Shown here one piece after another: positions 25,315-32,761 of a DNA stretch of 33,664 nt (position 1 is its first letter; each line of letters opens with the position of its first letter). The notes below the pieces were generated by a model. The model was given only the letters and a program-made list of their open reading frames with translations, was not told where the DNA came from and did not search any database. Source of the DNA: an uncultured PS1 clade bacterium (lineage in GTDB: Bacteria > Pseudomonadota > Gammaproteobacteria > PS1 > Pseudothioglobaceae); NCBI GenBank assembly GCA_938086805.1, contig CALKDH010000109.1:1-33664 (forward strand). The letters are read 5' to 3'. The position numbers and the translations under genes are program-made.

Positions 25315-26502
25315 ATGAGAAAAGCTTATATTATTGATGCAAAAAGAACTCCAGTTGGAAAAGCCAGAGGTTTGCTGTCTAAGACTAGGGCAGATGACCT
25401 ATTGGTTCATGCAATTCAAAGTGTGCTCAAGGCATCGGATTCAAATGAAAAAATAAATAGTAGTATTGATGATATTATTGTTGGCTGTGCAATGCCAGAA
25501 GGGCCTCAAGGCTTAAATATTGCACGAATCGCAACTTTGCTTGCTGGCCTGCCTGATTCGACTCCCGCATACACTCTCAACAGATTCTGCTCTTCAGGAC
25601 TTCAATCAGTCTCTAATGCTGCCGACCTCATTAAGTCTGGCTCATCTGACCTAGTCATTGCTGCTGGTGTCGAAAGCATGAGTAGTGTCCCGATGACTGG
25701 CTTTAAGCCATCAATGAATCCTAAAATTTTGTCAGATGAGAATATTTCGATTGCTTATGGTATGGGCCTAACAGCAGAGAAAGTAGTTCAGAAATATAAT
25801 ATTTCTAGAGAGGCGCAAGATCAATTCGCTTATGAGAGTCACCAAAAAGCAATAAAAGCAAACAATAGCGGTTTATTTGAAAATGAAATTGTTCCGATTT
25901 CAACTGTCGAGGATAGCTACTCAGTTGAATCAAATGAATATTTAAAAAACACTAATCTTGTTGCTAAGGATGAAGGCCCAAGAGAAGATACTAGCCTTGA
26001 AGTTTTGGCAAAACTGAGAACCGTATTTGCTCAAGATGGGTCAGTCACTGCGGGAAACAGCTCCCAAATGTCAGATGCAGCGGCAGCTGTTCTTGTTGCT
26101 AGTGAAGAGGCAGTTGAGAAATATAATCTAACACCTAAGGCCGAGTTTTTGGGATTTTCTGTAGCAGGAGTTCCTGCTGAAATAATGGGAATTGGTCCAG
26201 TAAAGGCAGTGCCTAAAGTGCTTGATTCGTTGGATCTTTCTCTTGATGATATTAGTTGGATTGAGTTGAATGAGGCATTTGCAGCCCAATCTTTAGCAGT
26301 TATTCAGGAGTTGAAACTTGACCCAGAAAAGGTAAATCCCCTAGGAGGAGCTATAGCTCTTGGTCACCCCCTGGGCGCTACAGGGGCAATTAGAGTTGCT
26401 ACACTTGTTTCTGCAATGCAAAGAGAAAAGTTTGATTACGGAATGGTGACCATGTGTATTGGAACAGGTATGGGTGCAGCGGGAATAATTAAGAGATGCT
26501 AA
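25315..26502 (+). CDS. fadA: Acetyl-CoA C-acyltransferase (3-ketoacyl-CoA thiolase)
   Basis: The thiolase cleaves 3-ketoacyl-CoA with CoA to release acetyl-CoA, closing each beta-oxidation turn. All catalytic parts are present: nucleophilic Cys at about residue 92 in NRFCSSGLQS, the His in GGAIALGHPLGATGA and the second Cys in MVTMCIGTGMGAAG. The 395-residue length is normal. Two ATG codons are adjacent (25312 and 25315); GGAGA at 25305-25309 is better spaced for 25315. It likely forms a complex with the upstream fusion enzyme, as FadA does with FadB or FadN. Confidence 0.95.
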   Translation: MRKAYIIDAKRTPVGKARGLLSKTRADDLLVHAIQSVLKASDSNEKINSSIDDIIVGCAMPEGPQGLNIARIATLLAGLPDSTPAYTLNRFCSSGLQSVSNAADLIKSGSSDLVIAAGVESMSSVPMTGFKPSMNPKILSDENISIAYGMGLTAEKVVQKYNISREAQDQFAYESHQKAIKANNSGLFENEIVPISTVEDSYSVESNEYLKNTNLVAKDEGPREDTSLEVLAKLRTVFAQDGSVTAGNSSQMSDAAAAVLVASEEAVEKYNLTPKAEFLGFSVAGVPAEIMGIGPVKAVPKVLDSLDLSLDDISWIELNEAFAAQSLAVIQELKLDPEKVNPLGGAIALGHPLGATGAIRVATLVSAMQREKFDYGMVTMCIGTGMGAAGIIKRC

Positions 26503-26509
26503 ATCATTT

Positions 26510-27490
26510 ATGACAAATAAAAACTTTATCGAAAACCTTAAACTCCCAATTATTCAGTCACCTATGTTTATTGTCTCGAATGCGAGACTTGTCATAGCAT
26601 CCTCTAAGGCAGGAATTATTGGATCCTTTCCGACAGCCAACTGTCGAACTCTAGAAGCCTTAGATCAAGAATTTAGTCAAATAACAGAGTCCTTGGGTTC
26701 TGGGGATGATGCAATGCCTTGGGCTGTAAATATAATTGTAAGCAAGATGTATGCTAGAAGTAATGATGATATAGAGCTCATTCTTAAACATAAACCCCCT
26801 ATTGTTATTACCTCACTTGGAAACCCTAAAGATGTCGTTAAAAAGGTCCATGAGTATGGCGGTTTAGTCTATTCGGATGTAATTAATTTGTACCATTCAA
26901 AAAAAGCAATTAGTGCTGGGGTAGACGGACTGATTTTAGTCTGCAATGGTGCTGGTGGACATACCGGTGACCTCTCTCCGTTTGCTTTTGTAGCTGAAGT
27001 GAGAAGCATATTTGATGGAACAATTATAGTGGGCGGAAGCATAAGTTCTGGTGATTCAGTTCTAGCAATTCAAGCCTTGGGTGCTGATATGGCTTATATG
27101 GGTACTCGATTTATTGCAACCGAAGAGAGTGACGCGACTGAAGAATATAAGCAAATGATCTTAAATGCATCAGCTAGTGATATTATTAAGTCTAACAAGA
27201 TTACAGGAGTTAATGGAAATTGGTTAGAGCAATCCCTAAATAATGCTGGTATCAATCCAAATTCAGGTGGAATTCAATCAACTATCTCTGATTTTAAGAA
27301 AATGATTATGCCACTCATAAAACAAAAACTTAAGGTAGATTTTGATGTTAGCAAAGCCTCAGCAAAGAGATGGAGGGATATTTTTTCAGCTGGACAAGGA
27401 GTCGGCTCTATCGCCAATGTGCCAAGTGTTGAGGATTTGGTGTTAGAATTAGAGCAACAATATCTTGAATCAAAAAATCGAATTTCATAA
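26510..27490 (+). CDS. Nitronate monooxygenase-like NAD(P)H-dependent flavin oxidoreductase
   Basis: The 326-residue protein has the FMN-binding barrel of the nitronate monooxygenase / 2-nitropropane dioxygenase family. Seen motifs are IQSPMF near the N-terminus, GVDGLILVCNGAGGHTG, whose His is the catalytic position in class I enzymes, and the phosphate-binding GGSISSGDSVLAIQALGADMAYMGTRF. FabK-type enoyl reductases share this fold, so another substrate is possible. It starts seven bases after fadA and lacks a clear Shine-Dalgarno, suggesting coupling. Its place inside a fatty acid operon implies a role in acyl-CoA metabolism or removal of toxic nitronates, but the substrate is unknown. Confidence 0.85.
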   Translation: MTNKNFIENLKLPIIQSPMFIVSNARLVIASSKAGIIGSFPTANCRTLEALDQEFSQITESLGSGDDAMPWAVNIIVSKMYARSNDDIELILKHKPPIVITSLGNPKDVVKKVHEYGGLVYSDVINLYHSKKAISAGVDGLILVCNGAGGHTGDLSPFAFVAEVRSIFDGTIIVGGSISSGDSVLAIQALGADMAYMGTRFIATEESDATEEYKQMILNASASDIIKSNKITGVNGNWLEQSLNNAGINPNSGGIQSTISDFKKMIMPLIKQKLKVDFDVSKASAKRWRDIFSAGQGVGSIANVPSVEDLVLELEQQYLESKNRIS

Positions 27491-27500
27491 GGATCAAAAC

Positions 27501-28070
27501 ATGTTATCTAAGCCAGCCAGGAGAGACCTACAACATAATAGAACGATTGAAGGCAAAGGCTATAAAAGAGAAGATGGAATGTGGGATATTGAAGTTTTTC
27601 TTATTGATAGCAAAACCTACTCTTTTAACAATATGCATCGAGGATATATCAGTGCCGGAGAGCCTCTTCATGATATGGCACTCAGATTAACTCTGGATGA
27701 CAAAAGACAAATTATCGATATAGAGGCATCAATAAATGCCTCTCCATACAATATTTGCCCGCAAGCAGTTAAAAACTGCCAAAAACTAAAGGGCGAGCAT
27801 GTCGTTGCTGGTTTTAATAGAAAAGTTATAAAGGCTTTAGGGGGAGAAAAGGGGTGCAGACACATTACTGATCTCTTGGCATACGCTGGAACTATTGCTT
27901 ATCAAACACTTTGGAAAGAAAAAACAGGGGGCGAGTCAGAAACCATAACTCTTGAAGAGGCTAAATCAATAGAAAAGAAATTTGCCAACTCATGTTTTGC
28001 TTTCAAAAAGGATGGAGAGGTTTATAATGAATATAAGGAAATATTAATTGGCAAAGTAAAAAATAACTAA
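27501..28070 (+). CDS. DUF2889 domain-containing protein
   Basis: The 189-residue protein matches what I recall of DUF2889, a family of unknown function. Recognisable parts are RRDLQHNRTIEGKGYKREDGMWDIEVFLIDSK at the start, MHRGYISAGEPLHDMALRL, NICPQAVKNCQKLKGEHVVAGF and the conserved GCRHITDLLAYAG with a Cys-x-His pair that could bind metal or be catalytic. It has no signal peptide or membrane segment. ATG 27501 has AAGGA at 27489-27493 in the right place; an in-frame TTG at 27465 would overlap the previous gene. Its location between the flavoprotein and fadD links it to acyl-CoA metabolism. Confidence 0.82.
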   Translation: MLSKPARRDLQHNRTIEGKGYKREDGMWDIEVFLIDSKTYSFNNMHRGYISAGEPLHDMALRLTLDDKRQIIDIEASINASPYNICPQAVKNCQKLKGEHVVAGFNRKVIKALGGEKGCRHITDLLAYAGTIAYQTLWKEKTGGESETITLEEAKSIEKKFANSCFAFKKDGEVYNEYKEILIGKVKNN

Positions 28071-28087
28071 CAAACTGAGGGAATCTA

Positions 28088-29734
28088 ATGACAGTCAACA
28101 TACCAAATAAACTTGAAGAGACAGATTTTTTTAAAGAGCATGGAAACTTAGTAGAGTTTTTTGATAACTGTTGTAATGAGCATCAAGAGAAAATAGCTTT
28201 TGAAAGCTTTGGAGTTGAGATGTCTTACAATGATCTATCAGCTCAGGTTGACTCTTTTGCCACTTGGCTGAGTAGCAACTTCCAGGTTGGTGATAGGGTT
28301 GCAGTCATGATGCCTAACATGCTGGTTTACCCTGTAATCGTCTATGGTGCATTGAAAGCAGGTATTGTAGTAGTCAACATTAATCCTCTTTACACACAAA
28401 GAGAGCTTGAACATGTTCTCAGGGATAGTGAAGCTAAATTGTTGCTGGTTTGGGAAGGTGTTGCTAATGTCGCTGCAAAATCAGATCTTGCAAATGTAGA
28501 AAAAGTCCTAGTAACAACTGTTGGTGATCTTCTAGGTTTCAAGGGAAAGATTATTAATTTGGTTACTAGGAAAGTTAAGAAGTTAGTCCCTAAGTACCAA
28601 ATTGATGGTGCAAAAATGTTTCTTGAGGTTTTGAAAGAGAATGAAGGCTCAAAGGCTGATTCGTTGGATATACCAATTGAGAGCACTGCATTCCTTCAAT
28701 ACACTGGAGGAACTACAGGAGTTTCTAAAGGCGCTACTCTGACCCATCGAAATATTCTGGCTAACATTATCCAAGCCTTCTTTACAATTGATCCTAAAAT
28801 GTATGATGACTCAAGAAAAGAGCAAAGAATCGCTATCTGCCCTCTCCCTTTGTATCACATTTTTGCTCTAACCGTCCATAATTTCATGCTGTTCCATATT
28901 GGTGGAAGGAGTGTACTGATTACTAATCCTAGGGACTTAAAAACTTTTGTTTCAATAATGAAAAAACATAAGTTTCATATGATTTCAGGTGTGAATACGC
29001 TTTATGAGGCACTATTGAATTATGATGGTTTTAAGGAACTAGATTTTAGCAATCTGCTTATGTCTTTGAGTGGCGGTATGGCAGCACTTGATACAACTGC
29101 AAAAAGATGGGTAGAGTTAACTAAATCAGTAATCTGGCAGGCATATGGGCTTACTGAAACATCTCCTCTGGTTAGTGTAAACGACTATAAACAGACTGAA
29201 TTTACAGGTTCTGTTGGTCTACCTGCAGCCTATACAGAAATTGAGATTAGAGATGAAAATGGAAATGTACTTAAAGAAACGAATGCCGTTGGAGAGCTTT
29301 GCGTTAGAGGTCCACAGGTTATGAGTGGATATTGGAAGTCTGAAGTGTCAGGTCTTGATGAGAATAATTGGTTTATGACCGGCGACATTGCTCGAATTGA
29401 TGAAACTGGTAATATTTTTATAGTTGATAGAAAAAAGGACATGATTATTGTCTCAGGCTTTAACGTCTTTCCAAATGAAGTTGAAGCAGTTGTTAATGAG
29501 CACCCCGCTGTTCTTGAATGTGGCTGCGTTGGAATAGAGGGCGAGGGGTCGCAAGAGCTCGTAAAAGTATTTATTGTTCTTCATGATGGACAAACTGCAA
29601 CTGAGGATGAAATTATCAGTTTTTGCAGGGAAAAGCTAACCGCTTATAAAGTTCCAAAGCACATAGAATTTATCAAGGAGATTCCAAAAACTAATGTTGG
29701 TAAAGTTTTAAGAAGAGAACTTAAAGAAAATTAA
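28088..29734 (+). CDS. fadD: Long-chain fatty acid--CoA ligase
   Basis: The enzyme activates free fatty acids to acyl-CoA with ATP via an acyl-adenylate, which feeds the FadE-FadN-FadA steps encoded just upstream. It belongs to the ANL superfamily: the P-loop-like YTGGTTGVSKG is at residues 205-215, YGLTETSP at 353-360, the hinge region DRKKDMIIVSGFNVFPNEVE near 450, and the catalytic Lys539 in NVGKVLRREL at the C-terminus. The 548 residues fit FadD (E. coli 561). There is no signal peptide or transporter, so uptake genes must lie elsewhere. It ends the operon; no strong intrinsic terminator is seen after it. Confidence 0.93.
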   Translation: MTVNIPNKLEETDFFKEHGNLVEFFDNCCNEHQEKIAFESFGVEMSYNDLSAQVDSFATWLSSNFQVGDRVAVMMPNMLVYPVIVYGALKAGIVVVNINPLYTQRELEHVLRDSEAKLLLVWEGVANVAAKSDLANVEKVLVTTVGDLLGFKGKIINLVTRKVKKLVPKYQIDGAKMFLEVLKENEGSKADSLDIPIESTAFLQYTGGTTGVSKGATLTHRNILANIIQAFFTIDPKMYDDSRKEQRIAICPLPLYHIFALTVHNFMLFHIGGRSVLITNPRDLKTFVSIMKKHKFHMISGVNTLYEALLNYDGFKELDFSNLLMSLSGGMAALDTTAKRWVELTKSVIWQAYGLTETSPLVSVNDYKQTEFTGSVGLPAAYTEIEIRDENGNVLKETNAVGELCVRGPQVMSGYWKSEVSGLDENNWFMTGDIARIDETGNIFIVDRKKDMIIVSGFNVFPNEVEAVVNEHPAVLECGCVGIEGEGSQELVKVFIVLHDGQTATEDEIISFCREKLTAYKVPKHIEFIKEIPKTNVGKVLRRELKEN

Positions 29735-29822
29735 TATACCCACTTTTCAAACTATATTTTTATATCGGGCATAAAATCAATGAGAGCCAGAATGATGTAA
29801 ATTTCTAAATAGTCCCAAGGGT

Positions 29823-29828
29823 TATAAT
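29823..29828 (+). promoter_or_regulatory. Candidate -10 element upstream of tdk
   Basis: A perfect TATAAT at 29823-29828 lies 30 bases before the tdk GTG. The -35 region (about 29800-29805, AATTTC) is poor. The 124-base gap between fadD and tdk otherwise holds no recognisable feature. Confidence 0.4.
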
Positions 29829-29858
29829 ATTACTTTAATTATAATTTTGGTTTTTGGT

Positions 29859-30440
29859 GTGGCTAAGCTTTACTTTTATTATTCTGCGATGAATGCAGGT
29901 AAATCAACCTCTCTTCTTCAATCAGCATATAACTATAAAGAGAGAGGAATGACTCCATTTATACTCTCAGCTGCAATTGATAATCGATACAGTGTTGGAA
30001 AAGTTACTTCTAGAATTGGTCTTGAAGCCGAGGCCCATCTTTTTCATAAAGATGATGACTTATTCAAAATATTAATAGATCAAAATCATAAAAATTCAAT
30101 AGACTGCGTATTGATTGATGAAAGTCAATTTTTAAGTAGAGAACAGGTTAAACAACTTGCACAATCTGTTGATCAATTAAATATTCCGGTGCTTTGTTAT
30201 GGAATTAGAACTGACTTTAGAGGTGAACTATTCCCAGGAAGTCAGCATCTTCTCGCATGGGCAGATAATCTGATTGAGCTGAAAACTATTTGTCATTGTG
30301 GAAGTAAGGCAACTATGGTTGTTCGAATTGACGAGCATGGAAATGTTATTGAGGATGGTGACCAGGTGGTTATTGGAGGTAATGATCGCTATCAATCAAT
30401 GTGCAGAAAGCATTTCGCTGAACATATTTGGAAGATTTGA
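29859..30440 (+). CDS. tdk: Thymidine kinase (GTG start)
   Basis: The enzyme phosphorylates thymidine with ATP in the pyrimidine salvage pathway. GTG 29859 gives [17 protein letters not shown], matching the E. coli start; an in-frame TTG four codons earlier gives a less typical beginning. The Walker [10 protein letters not shown] spans residues 9-17. The Walker B LIDESQF is at 85-91, with Glu88 as the likely base. The lasso and zinc region retain Cys pairs (ICHCGSKA) and CRKH near the end. The 193 residues compare with 205 in E. coli. The TSUP gene follows 16 bases after the stop. Confidence 0.95.
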   Translation: MAKLYFYYSAMNAGKSTSLLQSAYNYKERGMTPFILSAAIDNRYSVGKVTSRIGLEAEAHLFHKDDDLFKILIDQNHKNSIDCVLIDESQFLSREQVKQLAQSVDQLNIPVLCYGIRTDFRGELFPGSQHLLAWADNLIELKTICHCGSKATMVVRIDEHGNVIEDGDQVVIGGNDRYQSMCRKHFAEHIWKI

Positions 30441-30456
30441 GTATTCCGAATAAATA

Positions 30457-31242
30457 ATGAACGAATCAATAATCCTTTTTATTCTTCTTGGTGCTTTTTC
30501 AGGATTTGTAGCTGGTCTATTGGGCGTTGGGGGCGGACTGATAATTGTCCCAGTATTGCTATACCTATTGGCGCCATCCATAGATCAATCAATTTTAATG
30601 CATACTTCGATAGGAACAGCATTAGCGGCAATAGTATTTACCTCTATCTCAAGTTTGTATGCACATCATCGTCATGGGGCGATACTTTGGAGAAATTTTC
30701 TAAAACTAACACCAACCATTTTATTAGGTTCTTATAGTGGTGCTATTCTTGCTAAATATTTAAGCTTTGATTTTTTGCGTGTTTTCTTTGCTTTATTTGA
30801 AATAACTGTTGCATTGATTATGTGGTTTGGTGTTAGCGCTTCAACCCATGCAGATAACTTGTCTAGGTGGGTTTGGTCAGTTACAGGTTATGTGATTGGA
30901 CTAGTTTCAGCGATGGTTGGTATTGGTGGTGGGACAATGACAACGCCATTTTTAGTTTATAACAATGTGAAAATTAAAAATGCCATCGCCACATCAGCAG
31001 CAGTGGGCATGCCAATTGCAATTGCTGGAAGTATTGGTTTTATGATAGCAGGATCCTCACAGGCTCTTCCAACAGGAGGGATTGGCTTTGTAAACTTTCA
31101 AGCTTTATTTGCAATAGTTGCTGCGAGTATTTTTTTTGCTCCGCTTGGTGCAAAAGTTACTCATATAATGGATAGCAAAAAACTTAAAAAAGGTTTTTCA
31201 GTTTTTCTTGGTTTCTTAGCCGCTATGGTGCTTTTATTTTAG
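30457..31242 (+). CDS. TSUP family membrane transporter (TauE/SafE)
   Basis: The 261-residue integral membrane protein has about eight hydrophobic segments in two related halves. Each half opens with a Gly-rich signature: AGLLGVGGGLIIVPVLLYLL near residues 19-38 and SAMVGIGGGTMTTPFLVYN near 149-167. This is typical of the sulfite exporter TauE/SafE (TSUP) family, whose members move sulfite, sulfoacetate or other organic anions. The substrate cannot be read from the sequence. It is probably co-transcribed with tdk, with no evident functional link. It ends 12 bases before the convergent msrB stop. Confidence 0.9.
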   Translation: MNESIILFILLGAFSGFVAGLLGVGGGLIIVPVLLYLLAPSIDQSILMHTSIGTALAAIVFTSISSLYAHHRHGAILWRNFLKLTPTILLGSYSGAILAKYLSFDFLRVFFALFEITVALIMWFGVSASTHADNLSRWVWSVTGYVIGLVSAMVGIGGGTMTTPFLVYNNVKIKNAIATSAAVGMPIAIAGSIGFMIAGSSQALPTGGIGFVNFQALFAIVAASIFFAPLGAKVTHIMDSKKLKKGFSVFLGFLAAMVLLF

Positions 31243-31254
31243 AAAAATCTGAAA

Positions 31255-31629
31255 CTAAGACTCGTCACCAGAAAAGTTGAGTGCAACTGAGTTTATGCAG
31301 TAGCGCTTGCCCGTTGGCTGAGGTCCATCAGGGAAGACATGGCCTAGATGTGCATCACAAGATGAGCATCTTACTTCTATCCTCATATAACCTAAGGAAT
31401 CATCTTCCAGCTGTCTAATACACCCACTATTTGCAAGATCATAGAAGCTGGGCCAGCCACTCCCAGAGTCATATTTTGTAGAAGATTCAAATAATAGAGC
31501 ATCACAACAGATGCAATGGTAGTTTCCTGTTTCAGTATGGTTATAATATTCGCCAGTGAAAGGCGGTTCTGTTCCGCATTCCTGTGTAATACGGTATGCT
31601 TCGGGTGATAAATTCTTCTTGTTATTCAT
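31255..31629 (-). CDS. msrB: Peptide-methionine (R)-S-oxide reductase MsrB
   Basis: MsrB repairs oxidised methionine (R-sulfoxide) in proteins using thioredoxin. The 124-residue form shows the four zinc Cys in CICC and CSSC, the GSGWPSF substrate motif, [10 protein letters not shown] and the catalytic Cys in [12 protein letters not shown] 31629 gives [16 protein letters not shown], a typical opening. A TTG/ATG 11-12 codons upstream is also in frame, but a TATAAT lies between it and 31629, which favours the shorter form. It ends 12 bases from the convergent TSUP gene and is divergent from cca. Confidence 0.93.
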   Translation of the reverse strand: MNNKKNLSPEAYRITQECGTEPPFTGEYYNHTETGNYHCICCDALLFESSTKYDSGSGWPSFYDLANSGCIRQLEDDSLGYMRIEVRCSSCDAHLGHVFPDGPQPTGKRYCINSVALNFSGDES

Positions 31630-31635
31630 TCGTGT

Positions 31636-31665
31636 ATTATAAGAGAAATTTAAGACCAACATCAA
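31636..31665 (-). promoter_or_regulatory. Candidate msrB promoter, possibly giving a leaderless transcript
   Basis: On the minus strand TTGATG (31665-31660) and TATAAT (31641-31636) are separated by 18 bases. The -10 is perfect and the -35 matches at four positions. The expected start point lies about seven bases past the -10, which is at or within a base or two of the ATG at 31629. There is no Shine-Dalgarno. Confidence 0.5.
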
Positions 31666-31681
31666 TATCTAGAGTTTAAAT

Positions 31682-32761
31682 ATGCAAGAATATTTAGTTG
31701 GTGGTGCAATCCGAGATAAGATTTTAGGTGTCGCCACCGATACTACTGAAAAAGACTATGTCGTTGTAGATTCATCTCCTGAAGAAATGCAGTCTTTAGG
31801 TTTTCGTCAGGTTGGAAAGGAGTTTCCCGTTTTTCTTCATCCTCACTCTAAAGAAGAGTATGCACTTGCTCGATTGGAGAGAAAAGTTGGTAAGGGATAC
31901 AAGGGGTTTGAATTTGATACATCGAAATCAGTTACATTAGAGCAGGATCTTTCGAGGAGAGATTTAACAATTAACGCAATTGCACAAAATAAGGATGGCT
32001 CTGGTGACTACATTGATCCTTTTGGAGGTTTAGAGGATATCAAAGAAAAAAAACTAAGGCATGTATCAGAAGCATTCGCTGAAGACCCAGTTAGAATCCT
32101 CAGAACAGCAAGGTTTGCATCCCGTTTTAATCATCTTGGATTTACTATAGATTCTAGGACGCTTGATTTAATGAAAATGATGGTAAGTTCTGGTGAGGTT
32201 GACGCGTTAACTCCAGAGAGAGTCTTTAAAGAAATTACTCTATCAATGAATTCAGAATCACCATCTACTTTTTTTGAAGTTTTGGTTGAAACTGGTGCCT
32301 ATCAAAGATTATTTCCTATGCTTGAAATGTCTCCAGATGAAAACTTTAAGTATTTAGATCAGCAAAACCTAACTACCGAAGTAACCTTTGCTTTGTGGCT
32401 ATATAATCAAACATCAAGCAATATTGGACTACTTTGCGAACATCTTAAATGTCCCAAAGATATGCAACATATTGCTGAACTAGTTTCAATCTGGCATAAA
32501 TTTGCTTCAGATTTTTTAGCTTATGAGTCCGAAGAGATTCTAAACTTCTACCTTAAAACTGATGGATTAAGAAGACAAAAGAGATTTGATTTAATCTTGA
32601 ATTCTTTTGAAAATTTAAATATAGATATCTCCATGATAGATCAATTAAAAATCCAGCTAAACTCAATCAAGATATCAGATTTAAAGAATATTAATATTGC
32701 TCAAGAGTTAACTGAAGAGCGTTTATCAGTCATTAGCAGATTTATCAATTCTGCAAAGTAA
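31682..32761 (+). CDS. cca: CCA tRNA nucleotidyltransferase
   Basis: The enzyme builds or repairs the 3'-CCA end of tRNAs without a nucleic acid template. The class II nucleotidyltransferase head is clear: YLVGGAIRDKILG at residues 4-16, EKDYVVV with the acidic pair Glu23/Asp25 (E. coli has Asp-x-Asp here, a conservative change), EEYALARLERK, then RRDLTINAIA and EDPVRILRTARF. It has 359 residues against 412 in E. coli and appears to lack the C-terminal HD phosphohydrolase domain. The ATG lacks a clear Shine-Dalgarno. Its last 36 bases overlap the 3' end of the convergent nuclease gene. Confidence 0.94.
   Translation: MQEYLVGGAIRDKILGVATDTTEKDYVVVDSSPEEMQSLGFRQVGKEFPVFLHPHSKEEYALARLERKVGKGYKGFEFDTSKSVTLEQDLSRRDLTINAIAQNKDGSGDYIDPFGGLEDIKEKKLRHVSEAFAEDPVRILRTARFASRFNHLGFTIDSRTLDLMKMMVSSGEVDALTPERVFKEITLSMNSESPSTFFEVLVETGAYQRLFPMLEMSPDENFKYLDQQNLTTEVTFALWLYNQTSSNIGLLCEHLKCPKDMQHIAELVSIWHKFASDFLAYESEEILNFYLKTDGLRRQKRFDLILNSFENLNIDISMIDQLKIQLNSIKISDLKNINIAQELTEERLSVISRFINSAK

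Noticed and set aside
29735-29800. Terminator after fadD
   Set aside because: The only pairings (around TATATTTTTATAT and CCCAAGGG) are too short or have impossible loops, and no T-run follows a GC-rich stem.
31751-31759. Loss of the catalytic Asp in Cca (Glu-Lys-Asp instead of Asp-x-Asp)
   Set aside because: Glu is a conservative replacement for the metal ligand and the rest of the active site is intact, so the enzyme is probably functional.
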